64,000 bases of DNA from Candidatus Peregrinibacteria bacterium RIFOXYA2_FULL_41_18 (GTDB lineage Bacteria > Patescibacteriota > Gracilibacteria > UBA1369 > UBA12470), in NCBI GenBank assembly GCA_001788795.1, contig MFXH01000003.1, forward strand, positions 1-64,000. Direction: 5' to 3'. Of this stretch, positions 1 through 8,536 are shown one piece after another; within the stretch, counting starts at the first letter, position 1, and every line of letters begins with the position of its first letter. The translations under genes were made by a program, and so were the position numbers. Under the pieces are notes generated by a model that worked only from the letters and a program-made list of their open reading frames with translations, was not told the origin of the DNA and made no database searches.

Positions 1-567
1 GTTTATTTTGTTTATTTCCGATGTTTGGTATGAACAGTTTTGCGCTTCCGATCCTTCGAATCCCGTGTAGCATTCGATCGATATCTCGTCTTGAATGGTT
101 ATAGTGCTTGGTAGTGTTATTTCGGCTGTTGCTTTTAATATCGAAGCCTCCCATTTCGTTCCGATAGTATCTCGGTACAACCTTGCTGAGTTTTCGTTCG
201 GAAATTCGAGTCCGTTTATTATTTCGTATGTGATTACATATGTTTCAGGTTCTTGCAGTAATATATTCGGGTCACCGATTCTAATCTCTATCGTTCCCCA
301 GCTGTTTGATATTGTGTAGGGAAGGTTTTCGTTCTTCTCATTAGTGATGGATTTCAACGAAAAATCACCTGAGGCCGATTCTATTGTGCGATAAATGCCG
401 TGATGCGCTTCTTCTGAGAAATTCGCAATTATTGTTTCTTGGATAGTTAAGCTTGAGTCGTTGTTTACCGTTATTTGAGTGTCGTAAGAATCGATCCACC
501 ATGTTGAGGCGAGGGCTTGAGGCGCAAAAAGTAGCGCGATGAATATGGTGAAAAACAATTTTTTCAT
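1..567 (-). CDS. DUF2207-type membrane protein, N-terminal part (runs off the window)
   Basis: An open frame of 189 codons reads from the ATG at 567 to the window edge, so the C-terminus is missing. It begins with a signal peptide (MKKLFFTIFIALLFAPQALA), then a beta-rich extracellular stretch with 'ITVNNDSSLTIQETI' and 'HHGIYRTI', the pattern at the start of DUF2207 proteins, which continue into membrane segments and a cytoplasmic tail. Their function is unknown. The start overlaps the stop of the upstream exonuclease-like gene as ATGA, so translation is probably coupled. Confidence 0.75.
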   Translation of the reverse strand, partial: MKKLFFTIFIALLFAPQALASTWWIDSYDTQITVNNDSSLTIQETIIANFSEEAHHGIYRTIESASGDFSLKSITNEKNENLPYTISNSWGTIEIRIGDPNILLQEPETYVITYEIINGLEFPNENSARLYRDTIGTKWEASILKATAEITLPSTITIQDEISIECYTGFEGSEAQNCSYQTSEINKIN

Positions 568-2648
568 AAATATTGTATTGCCCTATTGTCGAACGAAATT
601 ATTTTTTTCGCCTTAACTGCGATTTTTTTTATCTTCAACATTGTTGATGGCAATGCGTAATCTTGGAATGGCAAGCTTGATGGAGGAGGGAATGGAAGTT
701 TAAAAATTATAAGAGTTTTAACGTCGGGCTTCATTGTTCGCCAGAAGTCGTATGTTCCTATTAGTACGGAAGTTTCAGGAGAGTTTTCGTATGTAAGTGC
801 AATTTTTCCAAGTCCTCCCGAAATGTCCTGTGCCAATATTGAAATGCCTTCTTCTTTCATTTCAAGAGCCAGTTGATGATGCAATTGTTCGGCGGCTCTT
901 TTTGAATTTGTTAAAACGAAGACAGGTTTTTCAAGTGTTGGTAATTCGTGCGTAAGTTTATGGGCGACTTTTGCAGAAAAATCTTCCGCTTTTTGATTTG
1001 GCAGGTCCGATACCGTTTCGATGTATGGTTCGTTTTTCTCCTGTATTTCTACGGTTGTGTCGATTGGTAAAGCGAGAATTGATTTGAGGAATTTTCCTTG
1101 AGGATTTTCATTCTTGAACGTAATTGCAGATGAGATGAGCGAGAGTTTCGCAGGGATTCTCCAAATTTTTCGAGATAAAATTTCCCCAATGTTTTTTGGT
1201 GTAATTGTCATCATCGGTTCGCCGTTTTGATTGACCGTTATTTCGATTTCCGTTTCGAGGCTTGAGTTCAAAAATGTTAAAAACGACTTTTCTTCGGATT
1301 CCGGCAGGTTTGTAATTAGATCTGTTATTTTGCCGATTACATCTTTGCATTTTGCCCATTCTTGAGTTGATTCAATTTGGCTGTCGACTTTTAGTCCGTA
1401 ATATTCCGCATATTTTTCATGCACCATTCCGACGTATGCCATAAGCATTGTTATCTTGTCTTTTACTTCTTGCGGTAGGTCGGAGGTGGCAAATCTTTTT
1501 TCAAAATACATTACAGTAAGCGCTTTTTTTGCGTTCGTATAAAATTCGTCGATATCTCCAATTATAAGATGTGCGTTTTTCAATATCTCTTCATTTTTGA
1601 GGGTTATGCGCGCGAGCGTGAAGTGGTCCATTGTTATGATCTTGCTCGCTGACATTTTTCTCGCGATTTCTTGCGGGAATTTTTTATGCGCATAGTCAAA
1701 CCATAAATCTTTTGTGTTTTGAGAGAGATGTAAGTCGCGGCGCGATATTGTTTCTTTCTCGCCGAGTGAAATTATTTTTAGTGCAAAAGTTGTTTCGTCG
1801 GCTGTTAATGAAGGTTTTTCGAGTAATGCATCAAAAAGTTTTCTGTCCAAATACTGGTTTGGACTTAGAAGCTGGAAGGACTTATCGTTTTCTTCTGTTA
1901 ATTCCGGAGTTGAAATTATCGTTCTGAGTTCCGGATTTTGCGGAATTAAGTTTGTTTCGAAGGTCTCGATTAGTGCTCTGTCGGTAGCTTGCGTGATTTT
2001 TGCCGAGATGTCTTTTGGTGTTTTTTTGTCCGGCTGCGGAGTGAGTGTTTTTTTGTAGTTTTTTGACGCGAAAAGCAAAATTTCTTTCCACGTTATTTCA
2101 GATTTTTTAATTATATCTGCTATTTTATCGAGGTTGTTATTTGTGGAGAAATAAATGTCCAACAATTTGAAAATCGCTTCGATGTTAACTGTTACATCTT
2201 TCAGTGCGCGATGACGGCCGTACTCTTTTATGTCCAGTTTTTTACCAAGTACTTCGAGGCTGTATGATCTTTCTTTCGGAAATGCGATGTGTGCGATATC
2301 CATTGAATCGAGCCGTGGATTTTTCAAGTCGAATCCGTTTGCGTTTAAGAATTCGAGGTCGAAATTTATATTGTGTCCTGCGATTGGCAAGTCGCCTACA
2401 AAACTTATTATTTTATCTTTTATCTCTGTAAGTTTCGGTGCGTCTTTCAAGTCTTCATCTTTTATTCCTGTTAAATTCGTCACGAATTTTGGTAGTGTCA
2501 CCCCCGGATTTATAAAGGACTCAAAAGTTTTTTCCACTTCTCGCGTTTGCAGGTTTACCAAAGCTATTCCGATCTCGATAATTTTATCTCGGTCAGGGCT
2601 AAGGCCGGTGGTCTCGATGTCGAGGCAGATGAAGTGGGGGGAAGGCAT
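564..2648 (-). CDS. DEDDh 3'-5' exonuclease fused to a degenerate DinG-like helicase domain
   Basis: 694 residues. Residues 1-165 form a DnaQ/PolC-type exonuclease with the DEDDh set visible: D10 and E12 (DIETTGL), D97 (HNINFD), H146 and D151 (HRALKD). The remaining ~500 residues follow the layout of DinG/XPD helicases: a possible DEAH-box remnant (IIGDIDEFY), a 'SSAITF' stretch like the DinG 'TSATL' motif, and a C-terminal 'PVFVLTNSKRAAEQLHHQL' plus 'IIFKLPFPPPSSLPFQDYAL' typical of DinG helicase domain 2. No Walker A GxGKT/S is present and the final QxxGRxIR motif is missing, so ATP-driven unwinding is unlikely. DinG with an N-terminal exonuclease is known in Firmicutes; this looks like a relative that kept the nuclease and lost the motor. 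It overlaps the DUF2207 start by 4 bp. The start codon lies in a heptad repeat and has no Shine-Dalgarno. Confidence 0.75.
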   Translation of the reverse strand: MPSPHFICLDIETTGLSPDRDKIIEIGIALVNLQTREVEKTFESFINPGVTLPKFVTNLTGIKDEDLKDAPKLTEIKDKIISFVGDLPIAGHNINFDLEFLNANGFDLKNPRLDSMDIAHIAFPKERSYSLEVLGKKLDIKEYGRHRALKDVTVNIEAIFKLLDIYFSTNNNLDKIADIIKKSEITWKEILLFASKNYKKTLTPQPDKKTPKDISAKITQATDRALIETFETNLIPQNPELRTIISTPELTEENDKSFQLLSPNQYLDRKLFDALLEKPSLTADETTFALKIISLGEKETISRRDLHLSQNTKDLWFDYAHKKFPQEIARKMSASKIITMDHFTLARITLKNEEILKNAHLIIGDIDEFYTNAKKALTVMYFEKRFATSDLPQEVKDKITMLMAYVGMVHEKYAEYYGLKVDSQIESTQEWAKCKDVIGKITDLITNLPESEEKSFLTFLNSSLETEIEITVNQNGEPMMTITPKNIGEILSRKIWRIPAKLSLISSAITFKNENPQGKFLKSILALPIDTTVEIQEKNEPYIETVSDLPNQKAEDFSAKVAHKLTHELPTLEKPVFVLTNSKRAAEQLHHQLALEMKEEGISILAQDISGGLGKIALTYENSPETSVLIGTYDFWRTMKPDVKTLIIFKLPFPPPSSLPFQDYALPSTMLKIKKIAVKAKKIISFDNRAIQYL

Positions 2649-2676
2649 GAGGCAGAAGGTATAAGGGATGAGGAAA
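2642..2676 (+). repeat. Heptad repeat overlapping the start of the exonuclease gene
   Basis: About five degenerate 7-bp units of type AAGGCAT / AAGGGAT in tandem. The first unit contains the reverse complement of the start codon. A near copy sits at the carA start (5173-5207), so two unrelated proteins share the first residues MPS. Confidence 0.8.
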
Positions 2677-2730
2677 AATACGGCGATATTATCTCCTTTT
2701 TCGCGGGGTTTTGACAGGTGTTTTTTTCGA

Positions 2731-4041
2731 CTAGATAGTTGGAGTCGCTTTGATTTCCTCTATTAGGTTGAGCAGATTGATAACGATTTTGCATGTTTCC
2801 GCTCGTGTAATGTTGTTGCCTGGGGCGAAAAGAGTACTTGAATATCCCGACACAATTCCTCCAGTATAGGCTTTCATTACATATTCATAAAACCAATCTG
2901 ACTCGGAAACGTCTGTGAAAGAATTGTTCCAGTCGGACTCTGTACCTAGGAATTTTTCAGATCCGTCCAGATCTTCTATTTTTGATCCCTTTAGAAGTAT
3001 TTTCAAGGCTTCCGCTCTGTTGATGTAATTTCCCGGTTTGAAAGTTCCATCCGTATATCCTCCTACGATGTCTTCGTCATATGCCGATGTTATATAGTCT
3101 TCATACCAAGCGTCCGATTCTACGTCGGAAAATTTATTCTCATGTGAACCTATTTCGTATTCAAATGCTCCAAGTGCGATTTTTGTTATTTCGGCCCTTG
3201 TTATGTAATTATTTGGTCCAAATGTTCCATCACTATATCCTCCAACCGTGCCCTGCTCTGCAAGGTCGATTATGTAGTCTTCAGCCCAGTGTCCGGTTGT
3301 ATCCGAGAAGGATATTTCTTCCAGCTCTTCTTCCTCTTCTTCGGCTGCGTCGTGAGTCTGGTCTTCTTCCAATTCCGTAACGTTTTCACTAATTTCTTCA
3401 ATCGTAACTTTTACGGATGAACTCATCATATTGAATTCATTTGCTGCCGAAACGTAAAAAGTGTTTACGGCATTTTGTTCCAGTTCGACTTCGATTGCGA
3501 ATGTCCCGTCATAAAGGACATCTGTTTCACCCGTGTCCGAGCCCGTAACAATGACTGTCGCATCTGTCTCGGCAGTTCCCGTAATGGTCATAATGTCGGA
3601 ATCTACCGGAGAAGTTATCTCGTTTACGGTTGGGGTTTCCGGAGCCGAGTGGCTTATTCCGCTAGATGCTTCATATTCTGCCGCCACTTCTACGCCTTCG
3701 ACGATTTCTACCGTTACCGAGCTGGATTGGTCTCCGTCAGCGCCGACTGCGACTACTGAATAGAGGTTTGTTGATTCTTGTCCTAGGGCTACGGTTTTTG
3801 ACCACGCGCCGGTTTCATCTGCATAAGTTGGTGAAAGCTCATACGGTCCGCCCGTTACTATTATTTGTGCGTTTGGTTCTGCGGTTCCCGTTAATGTGAT
3901 CTTTTCAGCGTCAACAGGGGAGGGTGGAGTATCTACCACCGGTGGTTGTGTTGCGGTTGTTGTGAATGTTATTACTGCGGTGATTATCAGGCCGGCGACT
4001 ATTGTCGTGATGGCTGCTGGGATTATGATTTTTGTGTTCAT
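2731..4041 (-). CDS. Surface protein with Ig-like domains and three SLH domains
   Basis: 436 residues. A short N-terminus followed by a hydrophobic segment (about 5-29) acts as signal or anchor. Two bacterial Ig-like (Big_6-type) repeats follow at roughly 40-125 and 135-225, each with the 'TGTAE' turn. After an acidic linker (DAAEEEEEELEE) come three SLH domains (about 243-420) with the family's 'GTFGPNNYITRAEITKI' type motif. SLH domains bind secondary cell-wall polymers, so the protein is probably held on the cell surface; the ligand of the Ig-like part is unknown. It lies between carA and the exonuclease gene on the same strand, with no functional link to either. Confidence 0.85.
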   Translation of the reverse strand: MNTKIIIPAAITTIVAGLIITAVITFTTTATQPPVVDTPPSPVDAEKITLTGTAEPNAQIIVTGGPYELSPTYADETGAWSKTVALGQESTNLYSVVAVGADGDQSSSVTVEIVEGVEVAAEYEASSGISHSAPETPTVNEITSPVDSDIMTITGTAETDATVIVTGSDTGETDVLYDGTFAIEVELEQNAVNTFYVSAANEFNMMSSSVKVTIEEISENVTELEEDQTHDAAEEEEEELEEISFSDTTGHWAEDYIIDLAEQGTVGGYSDGTFGPNNYITRAEITKIALGAFEYEIGSHENKFSDVESDAWYEDYITSAYDEDIVGGYTDGTFKPGNYINRAEALKILLKGSKIEDLDGSEKFLGTESDWNNSFTDVSESDWFYEYVMKAYTGGIVSGYSSTLFAPGNNITRAETCKIVINLLNLIEEIKATPTI

Positions 4042-4052
4042 GGGGGAGGGTT

Positions 4053-4080
4053 AGAGATAAGAGATAAAAGATAAAAGATG
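4053..4080 (+). repeat. Heptad repeat (AAAGATA type) upstream of the SLH gene
   Basis: Four tandem 7-bp units, AGAGATA to AAAGATG, between the carA stop and the SLH gene start. The same unit family occurs at 43478-43526 and 63478-63497. Confidence 0.8.
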
Positions 4081-4090
4081 TTGGTTGTGT

Positions 4091-5179
4091 TTAAAGTAGG
4101 TTTATAAATTTGTCGAATAAAAAGCCGGTATCTACAGGGCCCGGAGTTGATTCGGGATGAAATTGTACCGAGAAAAAAGGAAGAGATTTGTGCTTGATGC
4201 CTTCAACCGTTTTATCATTTTGATTTATGAACCAAACTTTCCAATCTTTCGGCAGGGTTTTTGCGTTTATTGCGAATCCATGATTTTGGCTCGTTATATA
4301 GCATCTGTCTGTTTCGAGGTCTGTGCATGGTTGATTTTGCGCGCGATGGCCGTATTTTAATTTGTAAGTTTTTGCTCCTACCGCTATCCCCATTATTTGG
4401 CTGCCCAAGCATATTCCGAATGTCGGGATTTTTTTTGCCAGTGCTTGGCGCATTGTTTCGTGAGTTGCTGTTGGAAGCATAGGATCGCCCGGTCCGTTAC
4501 TGAAAAAAACTCCGTCGAATTTTGTTTTTGATTCAAACGGGTTTTTATCCCAAGGGAATCTTGTGACAGATATGTTTCGATTTAGGAATTCGCGTATTAT
4601 GTTCGTTTTGCAGCCTGTGTCTATCAGCGCAATGTGTTTTCTGCCACGTTTGTAAGTTGTGATTTTTCTGATTGAAACTTCAGATACTATATTGTCGAGA
4701 TCAGGCGCTCGGAATTCTGAGAATTTTAAATTGGGTTCGTTTGTTTTATGTGCGATTATTTGTCCGAGCATTGTTCCCTTTTCTCGTATTTTTTGCGTTA
4801 GGGCGCGCGTATCTACACCTGTTATTCCGGGGATTCCGAACTCTTTCAGCCATGCTCCGAGGCTTTTTTCTGCGTTCCAATGACTGAAATTCTCCGAATA
4901 TTCCGAAACGATTATGCCTCTCAAGTGAATTTTTTCGCTTTCAACAAACTTCATCAACTTGTCTTTGTCTTTCAGCATGGCAGGAACTCCATAATTTCCG
5001 ATTAATGGATATGTTAATGTCAAAATTTGTCCTTTGTAAGAAGGGTCGGTGAAACTTTCCGGATACCCCATCATTCCCGTGTTAAAAACCACTTCGCCTT
5101 CGGAATCCTTGTGTGCGCCGAAAGATTGGCCGGTAAGGATTGTGCCGTCTGAAAGGATGAGGGAGGAAAGAGAAGGCAT
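4091..5179 (-). CDS. carA: Carbamoyl-phosphate synthase small (glutaminase) subunit
   Basis: 362 residues, normal for CarA. It hydrolyses glutamine and passes ammonia to CarB for carbamoyl phosphate synthesis. The N-terminal domain shows 'MGYPESFTDPSYKGQILTLT'; the class I amidotransferase triad is Cys257 (GICLGSQ), His341 and Glu343 (FHPES). The residue three after the catalytic Cys is Ser where most CarA have His (GICLGHQ). The frame stays open upstream to 5257, but MPSLSSLILSDG is the natural family start; the extra 26 residues would be read mostly through a heptad repeat. It is divergent from the pyr genes and no carB is in the window. Confidence 0.92.
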   Translation of the reverse strand: MPSLSSLILSDGTILTGQSFGAHKDSEGEVVFNTGMMGYPESFTDPSYKGQILTLTYPLIGNYGVPAMLKDKDKLMKFVESEKIHLRGIIVSEYSENFSHWNAEKSLGAWLKEFGIPGITGVDTRALTQKIREKGTMLGQIIAHKTNEPNLKFSEFRAPDLDNIVSEVSIRKITTYKRGRKHIALIDTGCKTNIIREFLNRNISVTRFPWDKNPFESKTKFDGVFFSNGPGDPMLPTATHETMRQALAKKIPTFGICLGSQIMGIAVGAKTYKLKYGHRAQNQPCTDLETDRCYITSQNHGFAINAKTLPKDWKVWFINQNDKTVEGIKHKSLPFFSVQFHPESTPGPVDTGFLFDKFINLL

Positions 5180-5207
5180 AAGGCAGAAGGGATAAGGGAG
5201 AAGGGAG
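5173..5207 (+). repeat. Heptad repeat overlapping the carA start
   Basis: Five consecutive 7-bp units: AAGGCAT, AAGGCAG, AAGGGAT and two AAGGGAG. The first contains the carA start codon on the opposite strand. There is no Shine-Dalgarno. Confidence 0.85.
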
Positions 5208-5223
5208 GAGTAAACCGGAAGAT

Positions 5224-5257
5224 ATTTTAGGAGTTTATTATTGTTTGTGCAATGCAC
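5224..5257 (-). promoter_or_regulatory. carA promoter and palindrome in the carA/pyrB divergent region
   Basis: On the minus strand TTGCAC (5247-5252) is followed by 17 bp and TAAAAT (5224-5229), a reasonable housekeeping promoter for carA. The -35 lies inside a perfect inverted repeat, GTGCA-A-TGCAC (5247-5257). Its position between divergent pyrimidine genes would suit an operator, but no regulator is encoded nearby. Confidence 0.5.
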
Positions 5258-5278
5258 GTTTTTCGTGATAAGTTTTGA

Positions 5279-6217
5279 ATGGAAATAATCTTAAAAATTA
5301 TGCTTAAAAAGGGTCTATTAAGTTCGAAAGATTTGAGCCGTGCGGATTTGCTTAGAGTTTTTGCGGAAACGGAAAAATTATTGCCCGTTGCTCGTAAAGA
5401 AAAAACATCCAATTTGATGAAAGGCAAAGTTCTTGCGACTCTTTTTTACGAGCCTTCGACGAGGACTCGTTTCAGTTTTGAAACGGCGATGTTGCGCTTG
5501 GGCGGATCGGTTATCAGCAATGCACAAATGAAGGAAACTTCTTCTGTTAAGAAGGGTGAGAGCTTGAGAGATACGGGTCGAGTTGTGTCGTGTTTTGCGG
5601 ATGTTATTGCGATGAGGCATTCGGAGGCCGGAAGTGTTGCGGAGTTGGCGGAAGGGGCGACGGTTCCTGTAATTAATGCCGGAGATGGCGCGAACGATCA
5701 TCCGACTCAGGGCTTGCTCGATGTTTATACGATTTGGCGAGAGTTTGGACGGATTGACGGTCTGACGATTGGAATGGTGGGAGATCTGAAGTATGGAAGA
5801 GTTCCTCATTCACAATGTCAATATTTGAAGAATTTTAAGAAGTTGAAGTTTGTTTTTGTTTCGCCTGATGAGTTGAAGATGCCGAGAGAAATTGTAAAAG
5901 AATTAAAATCTTGCGGTCATGAAGTTGTCGAAACTGCCGATTTGGATGGCGTGATCGGCGAGTTGGATGTTTTAGCCTGTACAAGAATTCAACAGGAGAG
6001 GTTTGCGAGCGAGAAAGAGTATTTGAAATACAAAGGCGTTTATGTAGTTGGCAGGTTGCAAGTGGCAGATTGCAAGAAGAAGATGATTATATTGCATCCG
6101 TTGCCGAGGGTTGATGAGTTGCTGCCGGAGGTTGATTCGGATAAGCGCGCGAAGTATTTCGAGCAGGTGACGAATGGGGTCGCGGTTAGGATGGCGATTC
6201 TTAACTTAACCTTATAA
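5279..6217 (+). CDS. pyrB: Aspartate carbamoyltransferase catalytic chain
   Basis: 312 residues, full length. It joins carbamoyl phosphate and L-aspartate to carbamoyl aspartate. Visible motifs: the carbamoyl phosphate loop STRTR (60-64), the active-site lysine region (SSVKKGESLRDT), HPTQGLLD, and HPLPR near the C-terminus. A second Met (MLKKGLLSS) seven residues in could be the true start; the first is kept because it gives the longer frame and nothing separates them. No pyrI is adjacent. It is the first gene of the plus-strand pyr cluster, 4 bp before pyrC. Confidence 0.95.
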   Translation: MEIILKIMLKKGLLSSKDLSRADLLRVFAETEKLLPVARKEKTSNLMKGKVLATLFYEPSTRTRFSFETAMLRLGGSVISNAQMKETSSVKKGESLRDTGRVVSCFADVIAMRHSEAGSVAELAEGATVPVINAGDGANDHPTQGLLDVYTIWREFGRIDGLTIGMVGDLKYGRVPHSQCQYLKNFKKLKFVFVSPDELKMPREIVKELKSCGHEVVETADLDGVIGELDVLACTRIQQERFASEKEYLKYKGVYVVGRLQVADCKKKMIILHPLPRVDELLPEVDSDKRAKYFEQVTNGVAVRMAILNLTL

Positions 6218-6221
6218 TAAA

Positions 6222-7466
6222 ATGAAAATCCTTCTCAAAAACGGCACGGTCGTAAGTTCGAAGGGCAAGAAGCATTCGGATGTTTTGATCGAAGACGGGA
6301 AGATTGCGAAGGTTGCATCTGGGATTTCCGATGATGCGGCTCGCGTGATCGATTGCGAAGGTGAATTTATTATGTCAGGAGTAATTGATGCGCATGTGCA
6401 TCTTCGCGAGCCGGGTGGAACGCATAAGGAGGACTTTGCAACAGGTTCGAAGGCTGCTCTAAAAGGCGGTGTTACGACAGTTCTTGATATGCCGAATAAC
6501 AATCCTCCAACAGATACGATTGAGAGGTTGTTGGCCAAGTATGAGTTGGCTAAGAAAAAGATGGTTTGCAATTCGCGTTTTTATATTTTGGGGACTGCGG
6601 AAAATCTTAATGATGTTAAAAAAGCCGATATGGCGTGTGGGGTAAAGTTGTTTATGGGCAAGTCGACAGGTGGGTTTGTTATTGATGATGCGACTCTTGA
6701 AAGTTTTTTGAAAAATATAAAAACCAAACCGATAGTTGTTCATGCGGAAGATGAGGAGAGGATTGAGGTGCGAAAAAAAGAGTTTGAAGGAGATGAGAAT
6801 CCTGCTGTTCATTCGCTTATTCGCGATGACGAGTCTGCATATATTGCGGTTAAAAAGGTTTTGCACTTGGCGAAAAAATACGGATCTAAACTGCATTTAA
6901 CTCATGTCAGTACGAAAAAAGAGCTTGAGGTTTTGAAAAAGTTTAAATCCAAGAAAATCACTGCTGAGGTTGCGACGCATCATCTATTTTTGAATAAAAA
7001 TGCATATAAGGATCATGGTAATTTTGTAAAAATGAATCCTCCTTTGCGAAGTGAAGAGGATAGGGTTGCCATGTGGGAGGCTCTGAAATCAGGCTTGATA
7101 GATATTATCGTGACAGATCATGCGCCACATACGATTGCCGAGAAAAAAGAGTCTTATGAGAACGCTCCTTCAGGCGTTCCGGGGCTTGAGACTCTTCTAC
7201 CGTTAATGCTGGATGCAGTGAATCATGGGCAGATAACTTTTGAAAGAATGATTGAAGCGATGTGTGAGAAGCCCGCTTCCATATTTGGGCTGAAAGGGAA
7301 AGGTTTTGTGAAGGCTGGATATGATGCGGATTTGGTTGTTGTCGATATGCTGAAAGAGGGTGTTGTAGGGAAGGGTGGGTATGCCACAAAATGCGGATGG
7401 TCGCCTTATGATGGATGGAAGCTTACTGGGTGGCCGGAGATTGTGATTTGCGGAGGGTCATTTTAA
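6222..7466 (+). CDS. pyrC: Dihydroorotase (type I)
   Basis: 414 residues, the length of type I dihydroorotases. It cyclises carbamoyl aspartate to dihydroorotate. Amidohydrolase metal ligands are visible: DAHVHLREPGG, the histidine in VVHAEDEE, LTHVSTKKE, and the aspartate in VTDHAPHT. It starts 4 bp after pyrB, so the two are almost certainly cotranscribed. No Shine-Dalgarno precedes the ATG. Confidence 0.95.
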   Translation: MKILLKNGTVVSSKGKKHSDVLIEDGKIAKVASGISDDAARVIDCEGEFIMSGVIDAHVHLREPGGTHKEDFATGSKAALKGGVTTVLDMPNNNPPTDTIERLLAKYELAKKKMVCNSRFYILGTAENLNDVKKADMACGVKLFMGKSTGGFVIDDATLESFLKNIKTKPIVVHAEDEERIEVRKKEFEGDENPAVHSLIRDDESAYIAVKKVLHLAKKYGSKLHLTHVSTKKELEVLKKFKSKKITAEVATHHLFLNKNAYKDHGNFVKMNPPLRSEEDRVAMWEALKSGLIDIIVTDHAPHTIAEKKESYENAPSGVPGLETLLPLMLDAVNHGQITFERMIEAMCEKPASIFGLKGKGFVKAGYDADLVVVDMLKEGVVGKGGYATKCGWSPYDGWKLTGWPEIVICGGSF

Positions 7467-7504
7467 ATTGACCCCAAGAGGTTTTTTATATAGATTTACG
7501 TCCG

Positions 7505-8428
7505 ATGAATAAGACTATTAATTTTCGCGGCGTCAAATTCCCAAATCCGACTGTTCTTGCGTCCGGTATACTTGGCGTAACAGGTGATAGCTTCAAGAAT
7601 GTTGTGCGAAATGGTGCCGGAGGGGTGACTTCCAAATCCGTTTGGTTGGAGAGGCACGAAGGTCATCCCGGACCGGTTATGATGGGAACTGAACATTTTT
7701 ATATAAATGCCGTCGGGTTGCCTGATGGTGGCATTGAGAAAGCGAAAGAGGAGTTGGGCAAGTATCTTGAATGGAAAGAGAGAGCGCCTCTTATCGGGAA
7801 TATAGTTGCAGGAAAAATCGATGATTTTGAGAATATTGCTGGGCAGATGCAGGAAATTGGGCCGGATATTATAGAGGTAAATATAAGTTGTCCTAATGTT
7901 GAAGATGAGTTCGGGCGTCCGTTTGCGTGTAGCACGGTTGATGCCGGATCTGTGACAAAAGTTGTGAAAAAAATTGTTAAGAATATACCTGTTATCGTGA
8001 AGTTGTCCCCGAATGTTGCGAATATCGGCGAGATTGCGAAGGCTTGTGAGGCGAATGGAGCTGATGGTTTGACTGTCGCTAATACTTTTGGTCCCGGAAT
8101 GATTATAGATATAGATACGGCTGAGCCGATTTTGTCGAATAAGGTTGGAGGAGTGAGCGGTCCTGGGATTAAACCGCTTGCCGTTAAGAGAGTTTGGGAT
8201 ACCGCGAGTGCGGTGAAGATTCCAATCATTGGAATGGGTGGCGTTCTGACTGGAAGGGATGTTATCGAGTTTATGATGGCTGGGGCGAGTTTGGTTGGAA
8301 TTGGGGCAGGGGTTTATTATAGGGGTGCGGAGATTTTTGAAGAGGTGAATGAGGAGATTGATGAGTGGATGAAGGAACAAGGGGTGAAAGAATTGAGTGA
8401 TATAGTTGGAAAAGCTGTTAGGAAGTGA
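7505..8428 (+). CDS. pyrD: Dihydroorotate dehydrogenase, class 1B catalytic subunit
   Basis: 307 residues. An FMN TIM barrel that oxidises dihydroorotate to orotate. Visible: NISCPNVED, VIVKLSPNV, the 'GVSGPGIKPLAVKRVW' segment, and the phosphate-binding IIGMGGVLTGRD with GIGAGVYYRG. The adjacent pyrK identifies it as the NAD-linked 1B type rather than the quinone- or fumarate-linked types. It ends in TGA, evidence that UGA is a stop here. Confidence 0.94.
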   Translation: MNKTINFRGVKFPNPTVLASGILGVTGDSFKNVVRNGAGGVTSKSVWLERHEGHPGPVMMGTEHFYINAVGLPDGGIEKAKEELGKYLEWKERAPLIGNIVAGKIDDFENIAGQMQEIGPDIIEVNISCPNVEDEFGRPFACSTVDAGSVTKVVKKIVKNIPVIVKLSPNVANIGEIAKACEANGADGLTVANTFGPGMIIDIDTAEPILSNKVGGVSGPGIKPLAVKRVWDTASAVKIPIIGMGGVLTGRDVIEFMMAGASLVGIGAGVYYRGAEIFEEVNEEIDEWMKEQGVKELSDIVGKAVRK

Positions 8429-8433
8429 GGGGT

Positions 8434-8528
8434 AAGACACAAGACATAGACAGCAGAGGAAGAAGTTGAAGAAGTGACATAGTAAAAAACTCTCTTAAAT
8501 CTATAATCTCTAAGCTATAATCTATAAG
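8434..8528 (+). repeat. Composite tandem-repeat region between pyrD and pyrK
   Basis: Three repeat types follow one another: AAGACAC heptads (8434-8454), a GAAGAAGTT/GAAGTGACAT nonamer block (8456-8483) and CTATAAT/CTCTAAG heptads (8501-8528). The first type recurs at 38540 and the second at 34078, 47568, 56249 and 59474. The block fills almost the whole 108-bp gap before pyrK. Confidence 0.8.
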
Positions 8529-8536
8529 TTATCTCA

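Noticed and set aside
2700-2730. TTGACA on plus near 2712 as a promoter
   Set aside because: No -10 at the proper distance and no plus-strand gene follows.
3081-3763. Several plus-strand frames opposite the SLH gene
   Set aside because: They overlap a well-supported coding region in another frame and show no domain; they are composition-driven shadows.
5180-5257. N-terminal 26-residue extension of CarA
   Set aside because: It would be translated mostly from a heptad array and lacks similarity to CarA, whose family start is MPSLSSLILSDG.
7496-8440. A 314-codon minus-strand frame opposite pyrD
   Set aside because: It mirrors the entire pyrD gene, is rich in His, Asn, Ser and Pro, and shows no family motif.
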